Positions 7,751 to 16,302 of a DNA stretch of 64,000 bases are shown in pieces. The notes under the pieces were generated by a model that was given only the letters and a program-made list of their open reading frames with translations, searched no databases and had not been told where the DNA came from. Numbering within the stretch: the first letter of the stretch is position 1; each line of letters opens with the position of its first letter. The DNA is from Candidatus Electrothrix scaldis. Its GTDB lineage: Bacteria > Desulfobacterota > Desulfobulbia > Desulfobulbales > Desulfobulbaceae. The position numbers were made by a program, and so were the translations under genes. The stretch covers positions 2,923,826 to 2,987,825 of the forward strand of contig CP138355.1 of NCBI GenBank assembly GCA_033584155.1, read 5' to 3'.

Positions 7751-9231
7751 GCAGCACCTCCCCCGGTTGCACCTGCACCCAAGGCCTCGCTCAAGATCCC
7801 CTTGAGCTGCTCTTGCAGATCGCTGATCTCCGCCTGCTGGCGGGTATAATCAGCCAGCAGCACTTCAGGATCATGAATCACCTGCTCCACCTGATGGGGA
7901 TTCTTGCAATCCAGGTTATAATTGCGGGCCTTGATCTCCTCAATCCCCACCCGCCATGCCTGCGCGGTCTCTTTGCGGGCAGCAAAGCCGTCTGCCTCAC
8001 TGCCCCACCAGTCGATCTCTGCCTGAAACTCTTCAAAACGCATGGGTTTGGTCTTGCTGTAGTTCTTCACCCCCGCAGGATAAGGATGCTCGTAATACCA
8101 GACGGTTTCCGTGGGCTGGCCCTTGGTGAAGAACAACAGGTTAGTCTTGATGCCGGTGTAGGGATTGAACACGCCATTGGGCAGGCGGACAATGGTGTGC
8201 AGGTTGCACTCGCTGAGCAGCTTTTCCTTGAGCCGGGTCTTGGTGCCCTCGCCAAAGAAAAAGCCGTCCGGCAGGACCACAGCTGCCCGGCCCCCTTTCT
8301 TGAGGAGATGGATGATCAGGGTCATGAACAGGTCCGCAGTCTCGCGGGTGCGCAGGGCCTGGGGAAAGTTCTTTTCAATCCCGTCCTCTTCCATGCCGCC
8401 AAAGGGCGGATTGGTGATAATGACCGGCACCCGATCTTTGGCCCGGTAATCGCGCAGGGGCCGGGTCAGGGTGTTGTCGTGGCGGATACGCACCGGGGTG
8501 TCGATGCCGTGCAGGATCATATTGGTGACACAGAGCATATGGGGCAGGGCCTTTTTCTCCACTCCCAGGATGGTCTCTTGCAGGAGCTCTTCATCGCTGG
8601 TCGTGCGCACGTATCGGCTCCGTTTATGCTCAATGGCTGAGGCCAGAAAGCCGCCTGTGCCGCAGGCCGGGTCCAGCACCTGCTCCTCCAGACCAGGGTC
8701 CACCCGATTGACAATGAACCCGGTCACGGCCCTGGGGGTGTAGAATTCGCCTGCATTGCCCGCGCTCTGCAAGTCCTTGAGGATCTGCTCATAGATGGCA
8801 CCAAAGGTGTGGCGGTCTTCCTGGCTGTTAAAATCAATGGCGCAGATCTTGTTGATCACCTGCCGCATCAGGGTGCCGGATTTCATATAGTTGTAGGCAT
8901 CAGCAAAAACATTGCGCACCACCGTTGCCCGTTGGTCGCTGCCAGCACTGAGTTGCTTGAGCGCAGGAAAGAGCTGCTGATTGACAAAGTCGGACAGGCC
9001 CTCACCGGTTATGCCTTCAGGATCAGCGGCCCAGGAACGCCAGCGCAGTTCCTCGGGCAGGGGCGAGCTGTAGTCATCTTCCAGGAGTTCCAGCTCTTCT
9101 TCCCGATCATCAAAGATCTTGAGGAAAAACATCCAGACCAGCTGGCTGATACGCTGGGCATCGCCGTCCACACCCACATCCTTGCGCATAATATCCTGAA
9201 TAGATTTGATGATGCCGGATACATTACTCAT
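7747..9231 (-). CDS. hsdM: Type I restriction-modification methyltransferase subunit
   Basis: HsdM is the N6-adenine methyltransferase of the complex. The 494-residue protein has the HsdM N-terminal helical domain, then the SAM-binding motif I DPACGTGG at 187-194 and the catalytic motif IV NPPFGG near 275. The segment GEFYTPRAVTGFIVNRVDP just before motif I is typical. It overlaps hsdS (ATGA, 7747-7750) and hsdR (9228-9231) by 4 bases on each side, so the three genes form one translationally coupled operon read on the minus strand in the order hsdR-hsdM-hsdS. All motifs are intact. Confidence 0.96.
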   Translation of the reverse strand: MSNVSGIIKSIQDIMRKDVGVDGDAQRISQLVWMFFLKIFDDREEELELLEDDYSSPLPEELRWRSWAADPEGITGEGLSDFVNQQLFPALKQLSAGSDQRATVVRNVFADAYNYMKSGTLMRQVINKICAIDFNSQEDRHTFGAIYEQILKDLQSAGNAGEFYTPRAVTGFIVNRVDPGLEEQVLDPACGTGGFLASAIEHKRSRYVRTTSDEELLQETILGVEKKALPHMLCVTNMILHGIDTPVRIRHDNTLTRPLRDYRAKDRVPVIITNPPFGGMEEDGIEKNFPQALRTRETADLFMTLIIHLLKKGGRAAVVLPDGFFFGEGTKTRLKEKLLSECNLHTIVRLPNGVFNPYTGIKTNLLFFTKGQPTETVWYYEHPYPAGVKNYSKTKPMRFEEFQAEIDWWGSEADGFAARKETAQAWRVGIEEIKARNYNLDCKNPHQVEQVIHDPEVLLADYTRQQAEISDLQEQLKGILSEALGAGATGGGAA

Positions 9232-11660
9232 GCAGTTTTCTCCTGATAATCCAGATACAGTTGTTCTTCCAGTTCCTGCAGGGCCTGGTGGTACGCCTTC
9301 TTGCCGCCAAAGACCTGTTTGATGATTTCCATTGGGGTGCCGATCTCCCGAAAGGGGCTGAGTTTGAGGATAGTATTCTGCTCAATGGAGCAGATGCCCT
9401 CGTCTGCGTATTTTTCCAGCAGACCCGCCAGCACGGCCCGGGCCTGGTCCCCGTATTTGGTGAAGTAGTCCCGTTTTTTGACCTGCTCGGCCCGTTCCCT
9501 GCGGGTTAGGGGCGGTTGATCAAAGGCGATATGGCAGATCAGGTCAAACTCGCCATACTCTGCACCTACCTCTGCGGCCAGATTCTCCAGAACCACGCCC
9601 TGTTCTTCCAGCAGCTCCAGGATAACCTGCTTTTTGTCTGCCCCGCTCCAGCGGAGGAGAAAGGCATCCAGAGAGGCAAACTGGGAGCGAATCTGTTTGC
9701 GACTGAAATCCCGGTAAGACTCAGTAATGAGCTGGCCGTCCGGGCCGATGTACTCCACCCGTTCAGCCAGGATGCGAATAGGAACACCGGCAAGATAGAT
9801 TTTTCTGTCTTCATTGGTGCTCAGTCCAGGTTCTTCCGCCTCAAGATCATAGGGGGCCTCCTCAGGAGGTTCCGGCGGAACCGGGGGATCATCCGGGCCT
9901 GGCTCATAGATGATCACCGGCTCACCATCAAAGGTTGGATCGCGGAACAGGGCTGTGGCGTTCTTAAAATCCATGATGGTGAAGAAAAATTTCTTATTCT
10001 CCTCATCAATCCGGGTGCCGCGACCGATGATCTGCTTGAACATGGTCATGGACTTGATGGTCTTGTCCAGCACGATCAGTTTGCAGGTCTTGGCATCCAC
10101 GCCCGTGGACATGAGCTCCGAGGTGGTGGCAATGACCGGGTAGGTGCTTTCCGGGTCTATGAAGTTATCCAGCTCTGCCTTGCCCACGCTATTATCCCCG
10201 GTAATGCGCATGACATAGCGATGATTATCCAGGGCCAGTTGTCCGGCCTCGTTGACAATGGCCTCCCGCATCCGCTCGGCATGGTCGATGTCCTCACAAA
10301 AGATGATGGTCTTGGCAAAGGGATCTGTGGCCCGGAGAAAGGCCATGACCCGCCGGGCCACCAGCTTGGTCCGCTGCTCCAGAACCAGGAGGCGGTCCAT
10401 GTCCTTGCGGTCATAGATACGGCTCTCCACCGCCTTGCCCTTATCATCCACCAGTCCCGTAGCAGGCTGCCAGCCCTCAATATCCTTGTCCAGATGGATG
10501 CGTATCACCTTGTACGGGGCCAGGAAGCCGTCTTCAATCCCTTGCTTGAGGCTGTAGGTGTAGATCGGCTCCCCGAAATAGGACATATTGGAGATGTACT
10601 TGGTCTCCTTGGGCGTGGCCGTCAGACCCAGCTGCACCGCAGAGGAGAAATACTCCAGGATTTCATGCCAGGCCGAGTCCTCAGCAGCACTGCCGCGATG
10701 GCACTCGTCAATAATGATCAGGTCAAAGAAATCCTGAGAGAGCTGCTTGTAGGCCTTGTTCTGCTCCTCCGGGCCAGTTACGGCCTGATACAGGGCCAGA
10801 TGGATCTCATAGGCCGGATCAAAGCTGCGGTTCCTGACCTTGCACATCACCGAGCCAAAGGGCTTGAAATCATTGACCAGGGTTTGGTCTGCCAGGATAT
10901 TGCGATCCACGAGAAAGAGGATGCGACGGGCAGCCCCTGCCTTCCACAACCGCCAGATGATCTGAAAGGTGGTGTAGGTCTTGCCCGTGCCCGTGGCCAT
11001 GACCAGCAGGAGCCGCCGTTGCCCCTTGACCACGGCCTCCATTACCCGGTTAATGGCCTCAATCTGGTAATAGCGCGGTTCCTTGTCCGAGCCATCGCTA
11101 TGATAGGGCTGGAGCAAAATCTTATCGCTGTCCTCACCGGGGTGATTTTTCTGATGCTCCGGGATTTCTGGAATTCCGCGATAGGCTTTATAGCGCTGCC
11201 AAAGCTCCTCAGGCGAGGGAAACTCGTCCAGAGAAAGGCGGGTCTCAATCTCCTCACCGGATTGTGTCGCCCGGTTATGGGCAGCAAAGGCATCGCCGTT
11301 GGAACTGAAGGCACTGGGAACATCCAGAATCGCGGCATAGTCCAGGGCCTGCTGCATCCCCTGACTGACCGGGTAGGTGTTTCGCTTGGCCTCAATCACG
11401 GCCACGGGTAAGCCCGGTTTGTACGAAAGCACGTAGTCGGCATACTTGCGCTTTTTGCGATTGCGTAGCGACATATTGCCCCGGACAATCACCGGTCCCG
11501 GGGTGAGCGGGTATTCCCGCCGAATCTGGCTCCGCTGGTCCCAGCCGCTCCGTTTCAGGGCCGGAGTGATGCACTGGTCGCAGATGTCGGTTTCGCTGAG
11601 TTCCTTCCTATCGATTATTTGATCGATGCTCTTGTCGATCTTCTTCTCGCTTGCACACAT
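9228..11660 (-). CDS. hsdR: Type I restriction endonuclease, motor subunit
   Basis: HsdR translocates and cuts unmodified DNA. A start at the ATG at 11658-11660 gives 810 residues. The frame stays open to 11765, but those extra codons lie in palindromic repeat DNA and are unlikely to be native. The N-terminal nuclease domain shows YADYVLSYKPGLPVAVIEAK (PD-(D/E)xK type). The superfamily 2 helicase motifs are clear: MATGTGKTYT (Walker A), LIIIDECHRG (DECH box), GLTATP and later IIGRGTRIDE. The domain layout (helicase then a long C-terminal region) is that of the EcoEI-like subgroup. It is the first gene of the operon, and the repeats upstream probably contain the promoter. Confidence 0.95.
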   Translation of the reverse strand: MCASEKKIDKSIDQIIDRKELSETDICDQCITPALKRSGWDQRSQIRREYPLTPGPVIVRGNMSLRNRKKRKYADYVLSYKPGLPVAVIEAKRNTYPVSQGMQQALDYAAILDVPSAFSSNGDAFAAHNRATQSGEEIETRLSLDEFPSPEELWQRYKAYRGIPEIPEHQKNHPGEDSDKILLQPYHSDGSDKEPRYYQIEAINRVMEAVVKGQRRLLLVMATGTGKTYTTFQIIWRLWKAGAARRILFLVDRNILADQTLVNDFKPFGSVMCKVRNRSFDPAYEIHLALYQAVTGPEEQNKAYKQLSQDFFDLIIIDECHRGSAAEDSAWHEILEYFSSAVQLGLTATPKETKYISNMSYFGEPIYTYSLKQGIEDGFLAPYKVIRIHLDKDIEGWQPATGLVDDKGKAVESRIYDRKDMDRLLVLEQRTKLVARRVMAFLRATDPFAKTIIFCEDIDHAERMREAIVNEAGQLALDNHRYVMRITGDNSVGKAELDNFIDPESTYPVIATTSELMSTGVDAKTCKLIVLDKTIKSMTMFKQIIGRGTRIDEENKKFFFTIMDFKNATALFRDPTFDGEPVIIYEPGPDDPPVPPEPPEEAPYDLEAEEPGLSTNEDRKIYLAGVPIRILAERVEYIGPDGQLITESYRDFSRKQIRSQFASLDAFLLRWSGADKKQVILELLEEQGVVLENLAAEVGAEYGEFDLICHIAFDQPPLTRRERAEQVKKRDYFTKYGDQARAVLAGLLEKYADEGICSIEQNTILKLSPFREIGTPMEIIKQVFGGKKAYHQALQELEEQLYLDYQEKTA

Positions 11661-11700
11661 AATACGGCTTGGGTCCTCTGGTCTTATGCTCAGCCCCATG

Positions 11701-11803
11701 CCAATGTTGAAACATTGGGCTATTCTCTGTCGCCCCTCCGGGGCTGAGGAAAAATATCGTCCCAAAGGGACTGCCGAAAATAGCCCGGTCTTTCAAGACC
11801 GGG
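11701..11803. repeat. REP-like palindrome block upstream of hsdR
   Basis: Two units of the same repeat lie in opposite orientation. Unit 1 is CCAATGTT-GA-AACATTGG (11701-11718) followed by GCCCC-TCC-GGGGC (11732-11744). Unit 2 is GTCCC-AAA-GGGAC (11759-11771) followed by CCCGGTCTT-TC-AAGACCGGG (11784-11803). In both, the short and long stems are joined by a linker containing RAATAGCCC or its complement, as at 5877-5921. This marks both borders of the restriction-modification operon. Confidence 0.7.
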
Positions 11804-11831
11804 ATAGAAAACCATCCCCTCTGGAAGTGCT

Positions 11832-12284
11832 TTATTTGTTTTTGTATTTGGTTAAGATTTGGTCCAACTTGTTTGCAAAGGCCTGCTTGTCGCGTGCATT
11901 GAATGCCGCCGGACCACCGGTTTCTATACCACTGGATCGTAATTGGTCTAAGAAATCTCGTGTGCTCAGCCTTTCCCGTATATTCGTTTCTGTATAAATT
12001 TCCCCCCTGGGATTGAGGGCAAGGCCTCCTTTTTCCACTACTCGGGCCGCTAAAGGGATATCAGCTGTAATCACAAGATCATATGGCTCAACTTTTTGAG
12101 CTATTTCATTGTCTGCGATATCTAAGCCTTTGCCAACCTGGATGAAGTGAATCAACGGGGAGCGAGGTATCCGAAAAGAGCTGTTCGCCACGAGGATCAG
12201 TTGGATTTGTGTTCTTTCTGCTGCCTTGTACAAAACTTCTTTAATGACAACAGGGCATGCGTCGGCATCTACCCATATTTTCAT
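11832..12284 (-). CDS. YaiI/YqxD (DUF188, UPF0178) family protein
   Basis: A 150-residue member of the YaiI/YqxD family, a PIN-like fold of unconfirmed nuclease function. The diagnostic opening [18 protein letters not shown] is present, as are [25 protein letters not shown] and [18 protein letters not shown]. The acidic residues of the WVDADACP motif and ITADIPLA are the probable metal ligands. I chose the ATG at 12284 because the family begins there and GGGGAA precedes it; a longer frame to 12338 adds unrelated residues. The downstream flank at 11806-11831 shares a short element with the 3' flank of cdaR. Confidence 0.9.
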   Translation of the reverse strand: MKIWVDADACPVVIKEVLYKAAERTQIQLILVANSSFRIPRSPLIHFIQVGKGLDIADNEIAQKVEPYDLVITADIPLAARVVEKGGLALNPRGEIYTETNIRERLSTRDFLDQLRSSGIETGGPAAFNARDKQAFANKLDQILTKYKNK

Positions 12285-12412
12285 CGTATTTCCCCGCTGA
12301 TTTTTTTCAGTTACATACATCTGATTTTTGCGCACCACTGTACATGATCCAGGCAGGAATGGGTAGGAGATTGGTGAGGGAGTGGAACGAAGTCCATCTG
12401 CTGAGCAACAGG

Positions 12413-12862
12413 CTAATAATCTATAAAATCAGGGAATGCAAATTGACGAAGTTTCCACTGGCCTTCCTCTTGTACCAGCATAAACTCGAAGTATTCCCTG
12501 TACTGCCCATCAATCTTTGCCTTCATTCTTCCTCCAGCAAAGATTGTATCCTCATTAGATGGAAAACGTTCATTCGCTTTTCGGATGCACCAGGTTATTT
12601 CAATTCCCTGGTCAAACCTTCCGAAATATTTATCAATAATATCTTGTTTCAACCGTCTTAGATGACTGTCTTGGGATAAAATATTGAGCATACCTGCACG
12701 GTCCTGTAATCTGGCGGACTTTTCAAAGGCTGTCGTTACTTCTGCTGCTATTGATTTTGGGTAAAGAATAAACGTGGTATACCAGCCTGCTGCGGCGAGA
12801 ATAACGAGAGAAATGAGGAAGAGTAGAGCTCTGCACAGGAGCTTTTTCTTTGGTCTTTTCAT
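12413..12862 (-). CDS. Membrane-anchored hypothetical protein, 149 aa
   Basis: The protein starts with a basic segment ([11 protein letters not shown]) and one transmembrane helix at about residues 11-33, so it is probably anchored in the inner membrane with the remainder in the periplasm. The soluble part (residues 40-149) ends in [20 protein letters not shown], then [11 protein letters not shown], a pattern seen at the end of small NTF2/DUF4878-like domains. No catalytic motif is visible. It lies alone between yaiI and a cyclase remnant. Family assignment is uncertain. Confidence 0.55.
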   Translation of the reverse strand: MKRPKKKLLCRALLFLISLVILAAAGWYTTFILYPKSIAAEVTTAFEKSARLQDRAGMLNILSQDSHLRRLKQDIIDKYFGRFDQGIEITWCIRKANERFPSNEDTIFAGGRMKAKIDGQYREYFEFMLVQEEGQWKLRQFAFPDFIDY

Positions 12863-12949
12863 GAGTAAATTATGGTGGTTGGTTAATACTATGCAGACCT
12901 TATACCGTCTCTCGTGTTGCAGTGGTTTCCCTTCACTATCCAGAATGGA

Positions 12950-13203
12950 CTGCGGGTGCAGGATATCGTTACCCGATGGGGCGGGGAGGAATTTCTTGTG
13001 TTTCTGTCAGATACCTCGCTTGAGGAAGCTCAGCAAATAGCGGAGCGTCCAGCGAGATAGAGCTTCCTGATGAGAGAATACCAATAACCTTCAGTGTCGG
13101 AGTGGCATCAACTATCACAAATAGTGATGTCGATGCCTTATACAAGGTCGCAGAGCTGGCGTTTTATGAGGAGAAGAAGGAGCGAAACCGGGTCGTTACG
13201 AAG
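12950..13203 (+). pseudogene. Diguanylate cyclase (GGDEF) remnant
   Basis: From 12950 the + strand encodes LRVQDIVTRWGGEEFLVFLS and ends at a stop at 13058-13060. About 18 bases later, in a different frame, it resumes with IPITFSVGVASTITNSDVDA, then LYKVAELAFYEEKKERNRVV. Together these are the GGEEF active-site strand and the C-terminal helix of a GGDEF domain. The N-terminus is missing and there is at least one frameshift or deletion near 13060-13078. This is a decayed gene for a c-di-GMP synthase. Confidence 0.75.
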
Positions 13204-13231
13204 GAGGGAGGATATTTCTTCGTCAGCTCCC

Positions 13232-13981
13232 TTATAAGTTTGCGAGCAGTTTTTCCTCAAGCTCCTGCCAAAGCTCGGCATAGGTTCGCCCGGCCTTGGA
13301 ATTAGGCAAATAGGCCGGAACCGGCTGGCGATAAAGCCCCATTTTTTCAATGTCCGTTACATAGGGGACAAAGGTCTTCAGGATGCGTTTTCTCTCTTCA
13401 AAGCTGCGCATTATATCCCGGTGAATTTTCTTTTTCAGCTCCACCATAGAGAAAACAACATGGAGTTTGCTTCGGTCAATCCCGCTTTCCTTGAAGAAGT
13501 CCAGGAGCTTGGTAAAGGACAGCATGGAGAGGGTGGTCGGGATAAAGGGAATCAGGACTATGTCCGCAGCATAGAAGATATTTTCCGACAGCAGGGTGAT
13601 ATTGGGCGGGCAGTCGAGAAAGATATGCTGATACTCCTCTGCAAGAGGGGCCAGAACTTGCTTAAGGCGTTTTTTCGATTTTTTCATATGATCCAAGGTG
13701 ATGTCCAGATTGCGATAGGAAAAATCCGCTGGCAGGATATCCAGGCCTGGGTAGTCTGTGCCCCGAATGCTCAGCTCAACCCGGCTCCCTCCCTGGAGAA
13801 AATGCTCGGCTGAGAACTTTTTCTTCGCTTTCACCCGGAAATAATAGCTGGATGAGCCTTGGGGGTCAAGGTCACAGAGCAGGGTGTTCTTGCCGGTATG
13901 GGCAGACATGTAAGAGAGGTTAACCGAGGTGGCTGTCTTGCCGACACCACCTTTAATATTATAAACAGCAATGATTGCCAT
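13232..13981 (-). CDS. ParA/Soj-family ATPase
   Basis: A 249-residue deviant Walker-type ATPase: KGGVGKT near residue 10, DLDPQGSSS near 39 and the Walker B-like HIFLDCPPN near 118. These fit the ParA/MinD/Soj family that positions DNA or protein cargo on the nucleoid. No ParB partner or parS site is seen nearby, so this is probably an orphan ParA. It follows the CHAD gene on the same strand with a 64-base gap, suggesting co-transcription. Orphan ParA proteins linked to polyphosphate granules are known, and CHAD domains bind polyphosphate, so a role in granule positioning is a reasonable inference but not proven. Confidence 0.85.
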   Translation of the reverse strand: MAIIAVYNIKGGVGKTATSVNLSYMSAHTGKNTLLCDLDPQGSSSYYFRVKAKKKFSAEHFLQGGSRVELSIRGTDYPGLDILPADFSYRNLDITLDHMKKSKKRLKQVLAPLAEEYQHIFLDCPPNITLLSENIFYAADIVLIPFIPTTLSMLSFTKLLDFFKESGIDRSKLHVVFSMVELKKKIHRDIMRSFEERKRILKTFVPYVTDIEKMGLYRQPVPAYLPNSKAGRTYAELWQELEEKLLANL

Positions 13982-14045
13982 GAGAGTTCCTCAAATAATG
14001 GGGAAAGGGATAGATGTTCTCCAAGGGTGACAACGGGGTTCGCCC

Positions 14046-15584
14046 TTACTGCTCCGATTCAAATAAGGTTTCATATAAGGAAATATTCTCTTTTGAGGAA
14101 AAGCGACGAAAGGTTTCCTCGAATTCGCTCCGGACCTGTTGTTGCTCGTGATAGAGGTTGGTGAGCAGGCCGCCAATGGCTGCCCCCATCTTCTTAGCCT
14201 TGCTGGAACCGGGCTGAAGGCCTCCGAGGTAATCATTGAGCATGTCCTGTTGGACAGAGAGATCATTGAATAAGCCGAGATTGTTTTGGAGATTTTTGAG
14301 CTGCTTGATCAGGGTTTTCATTTCCTTGGCAGGATAGAGAGAACTGAAGAACTCCAGGCTGTAGCGGAGTTTTTTGCCCTGGATGCGAAGACGGTGCAGA
14401 CTTTCATCCGGTGAATCTGCGTCAACGGCCTGACCATCACGCAGGACCTTAGTAAAGCGTTTGAAAATAATACTGTTGGCCATCTTGCCAATGGGCCTTG
14501 TTGCCTTTTTTTTCCCGCTTTTCTTTGTTTTCTGAAGATATTTCTTCCAGTCCTTGATGATGCCTTTGTATTGTGGGGCTTGCAGAGCCTGGACCAAGTC
14601 CTTTTGCTCCTTTTTTCGCTGTTTAGCCAGATCATCAAAAAAGTAGCGCAGACCCTTTTGCAGGTGCTCCGGCAACCTGGCCTTATAATCCTCTTCCATG
14701 AGCAGATAGACATCCAAGTCACGGACTGGCCCGGTGATCTGGCCCAGATAACGAAAATCCTTTTGAAAACGAGTCCTGATCTCTGGTTCCAGGACATTTT
14801 TGATCATGGACAACCCGGAACGGGTTCGGCGGATGGCCACCCGGAAATCGTGGAGGAACTCACTGTCCAGATCATCAAGAATCCCCTGCTCATTTTTCAG
14901 CATGGTTTCCAGAAGATCACGATAAATGGTTTGAGCCGCTGTCAGGGCATCCATATCCGGCTGCAAAATCACGTTAAATTTTGAGCTGTAATCCTGGGGT
15001 ACACGTCCTTTGGCTGCCAGGGCGGTTTTGAGGTCCTGCTCCCTGGTGCAGGTCTGGGGCTGACCGAATTTTTCCAGGTCCTGTTCCAGCCGTTGGAACC
15101 ATTTCTCATAGCCACGAACCTCGTGTAACTGCACGGAGCAGGCCGTTTGTTCTTCTCCTACACTGAGCTCTACCTGAACAAGGATGGCAACGGTCTTTTT
15201 ATCTTTATTGAGTACCCGAAGCTTGCGCGTTGTTTGGGTAAAGCTGCTTTGTGACAGCAGCGTTCGCATCTCCAGCACTGGGGCGATTTTTTTTTGCAGG
15301 GCAGATTCGGGGAGATGTTGGCAGAATCCAGGATTTTTCCCGGAGATTGCTAAGGACGGGACCAGTTCCTGGCCTGCCAAATCGCTCAGGTGGAGTCTTC
15401 CGCCTTTCTCAAAGCAAAGGTATCCAGCGCTATACAAGCGCCAGTCATAGCTGTCGTAAAAATTCAGGGTGTGGGCTTGGGAGGGAGTATCCTGGACAGT
15501 ATATTTTTTTTCCAAAGCATGTACCAGTTCCTGAAGAGCAGAGGAGTCAGGGACTTGCCTGGAGAGCTGTGCAAGAGGTTTCAT
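14046..15584 (-). CDS. CHAD domain protein with CYTH-like N-terminus
   Basis: A 512-residue protein. Residues 210-490 are a CHAD domain of conserved histidine-containing helices: FLHDFRVAIRRTRSGLSMIK, LGQITGPVRDLDVYL and later LHRLRIQGKKLRYSLEFF, the positively charged repeats that bind inorganic polyphosphate. The N-terminal 190 residues look like a degenerate CYTH/triphosphate tunnel domain (FYDSYDWRLYSAGYLCFEKG, KLRVLNKDKKTVAILVQVEL) without the canonical ExExK signature. A Lys-rich linker near 360 (KKSGKKKATRP) adds charge. It is the first gene of a likely two-gene operon with the ParA-like ATPase. Confidence 0.88.
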   Translation of the reverse strand: MKPLAQLSRQVPDSSALQELVHALEKKYTVQDTPSQAHTLNFYDSYDWRLYSAGYLCFEKGGRLHLSDLAGQELVPSLAISGKNPGFCQHLPESALQKKIAPVLEMRTLLSQSSFTQTTRKLRVLNKDKKTVAILVQVELSVGEEQTACSVQLHEVRGYEKWFQRLEQDLEKFGQPQTCTREQDLKTALAAKGRVPQDYSSKFNVILQPDMDALTAAQTIYRDLLETMLKNEQGILDDLDSEFLHDFRVAIRRTRSGLSMIKNVLEPEIRTRFQKDFRYLGQITGPVRDLDVYLLMEEDYKARLPEHLQKGLRYFFDDLAKQRKKEQKDLVQALQAPQYKGIIKDWKKYLQKTKKSGKKKATRPIGKMANSIIFKRFTKVLRDGQAVDADSPDESLHRLRIQGKKLRYSLEFFSSLYPAKEMKTLIKQLKNLQNNLGLFNDLSVQQDMLNDYLGGLQPGSSKAKKMGAAIGGLLTNLYHEQQQVRSEFEETFRRFSSKENISLYETLFESEQ

Positions 15585-15732
15585 GAAAGAATCCTGTTTT
15601 GTGGTTTCAGGGTATCTCGGCTAGGGCGATACGCTCGGTATGGAATAAATAACAGTTTGTATTATAAAGGGAAAAAACTTTGAAAGGCAAGGGAAAGTTT
15701 TGAGAGCTGACCGGAGAGTTTTTGCCGTGGTT

Positions 15733-16302
15733 TTATAGTACCTTGGCTGCGTATTGAAACATATTGGCGAGTATTCCGATAATTTTTGCGATATATGCAA
15801 GATAATAATGGTCTTTATCTATGTAGGCTGTGTTTCCTGTGAGCATGAGAAATTTCCACTCATCACCGCTTGTCACTGCACCATAGAGAGAGGGCAGGTG
15901 GATATCCTCACGTTCATTATACAATCTGGCCGCATACATCTCAGCAATACATTGCCCCAGGCCGGAGATAATATTTTCGTTTTTTGCCTCAACAATGGTT
16001 ACAAGCGGAGTATCGATGTACAGTTGCTCCGGGGAGTTACTCATGATGTAGTCGCAAAATCCGTTGAGTCCCTGTTCCTTATCTACGGTAAAGTCTACTC
16101 CTGAAAAGAGACTGACCTCCTCTGCCAGCATCTCTTTCACTTCAACCAGGATGTTGATAATGATCAGTTCAGAGCGCGCCTTTTCTGTATTGATGGAAAG
16201 GGCCAAAGGAACATTTCGTGCCAATGTTGTGCTCAGATACTCGCTAATTTTAACATTTTGAATCTCTGTAAATAGAGCATCCTCAAAAAGCCAACCTCTC
16301 AT
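15733..16302 (-). CDS. Hypothetical protein with PD-(D/E)xK-like core
   Basis: The central region reads EKARSELIIINILVEVKEML, then SGVDFTVDKEQGLNGFCDYI and TPLVTIVEAKNENIISGLGQ. That order (E, then D, then ExK, then a glutamine helix) is the arrangement of the PD-(D/E)xK nuclease fold, and the family is often found as a stand-alone hypothetical in cyanobacteria and Desulfobacterota. I use the ATG at 16302, but the true N-terminus is uncertain because the frame opens out of the neighbouring transposase; the first 20 residues do not look native. It may have lost its original start when the insertion sequence arrived. Confidence 0.55.
   Translation of the reverse strand: MRGWLFEDALFTEIQNVKISEYLSTTLARNVPLALSINTEKARSELIIINILVEVKEMLAEEVSLFSGVDFTVDKEQGLNGFCDYIMSNSPEQLYIDTPLVTIVEAKNENIISGLGQCIAEMYAARLYNEREDIHLPSLYGAVTSGDEWKFLMLTGNTAYIDKDHYYLAYIAKIIGILANMFQYAAKVL

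Noticed and set aside
9516-11411. A 631-codon open frame on the + strand
   Set aside because: It lies fully antisense to hsdR, which has all expected motifs. In GC-rich genes the opposite strand often stays open; no domain or ribosome binding site is seen.
11661-11765. Upstream extension of the hsdR frame
   Set aside because: The extra residues (for example FSSAPEGRQRIAQCFN) are translations of palindromic repeat DNA, not native protein.
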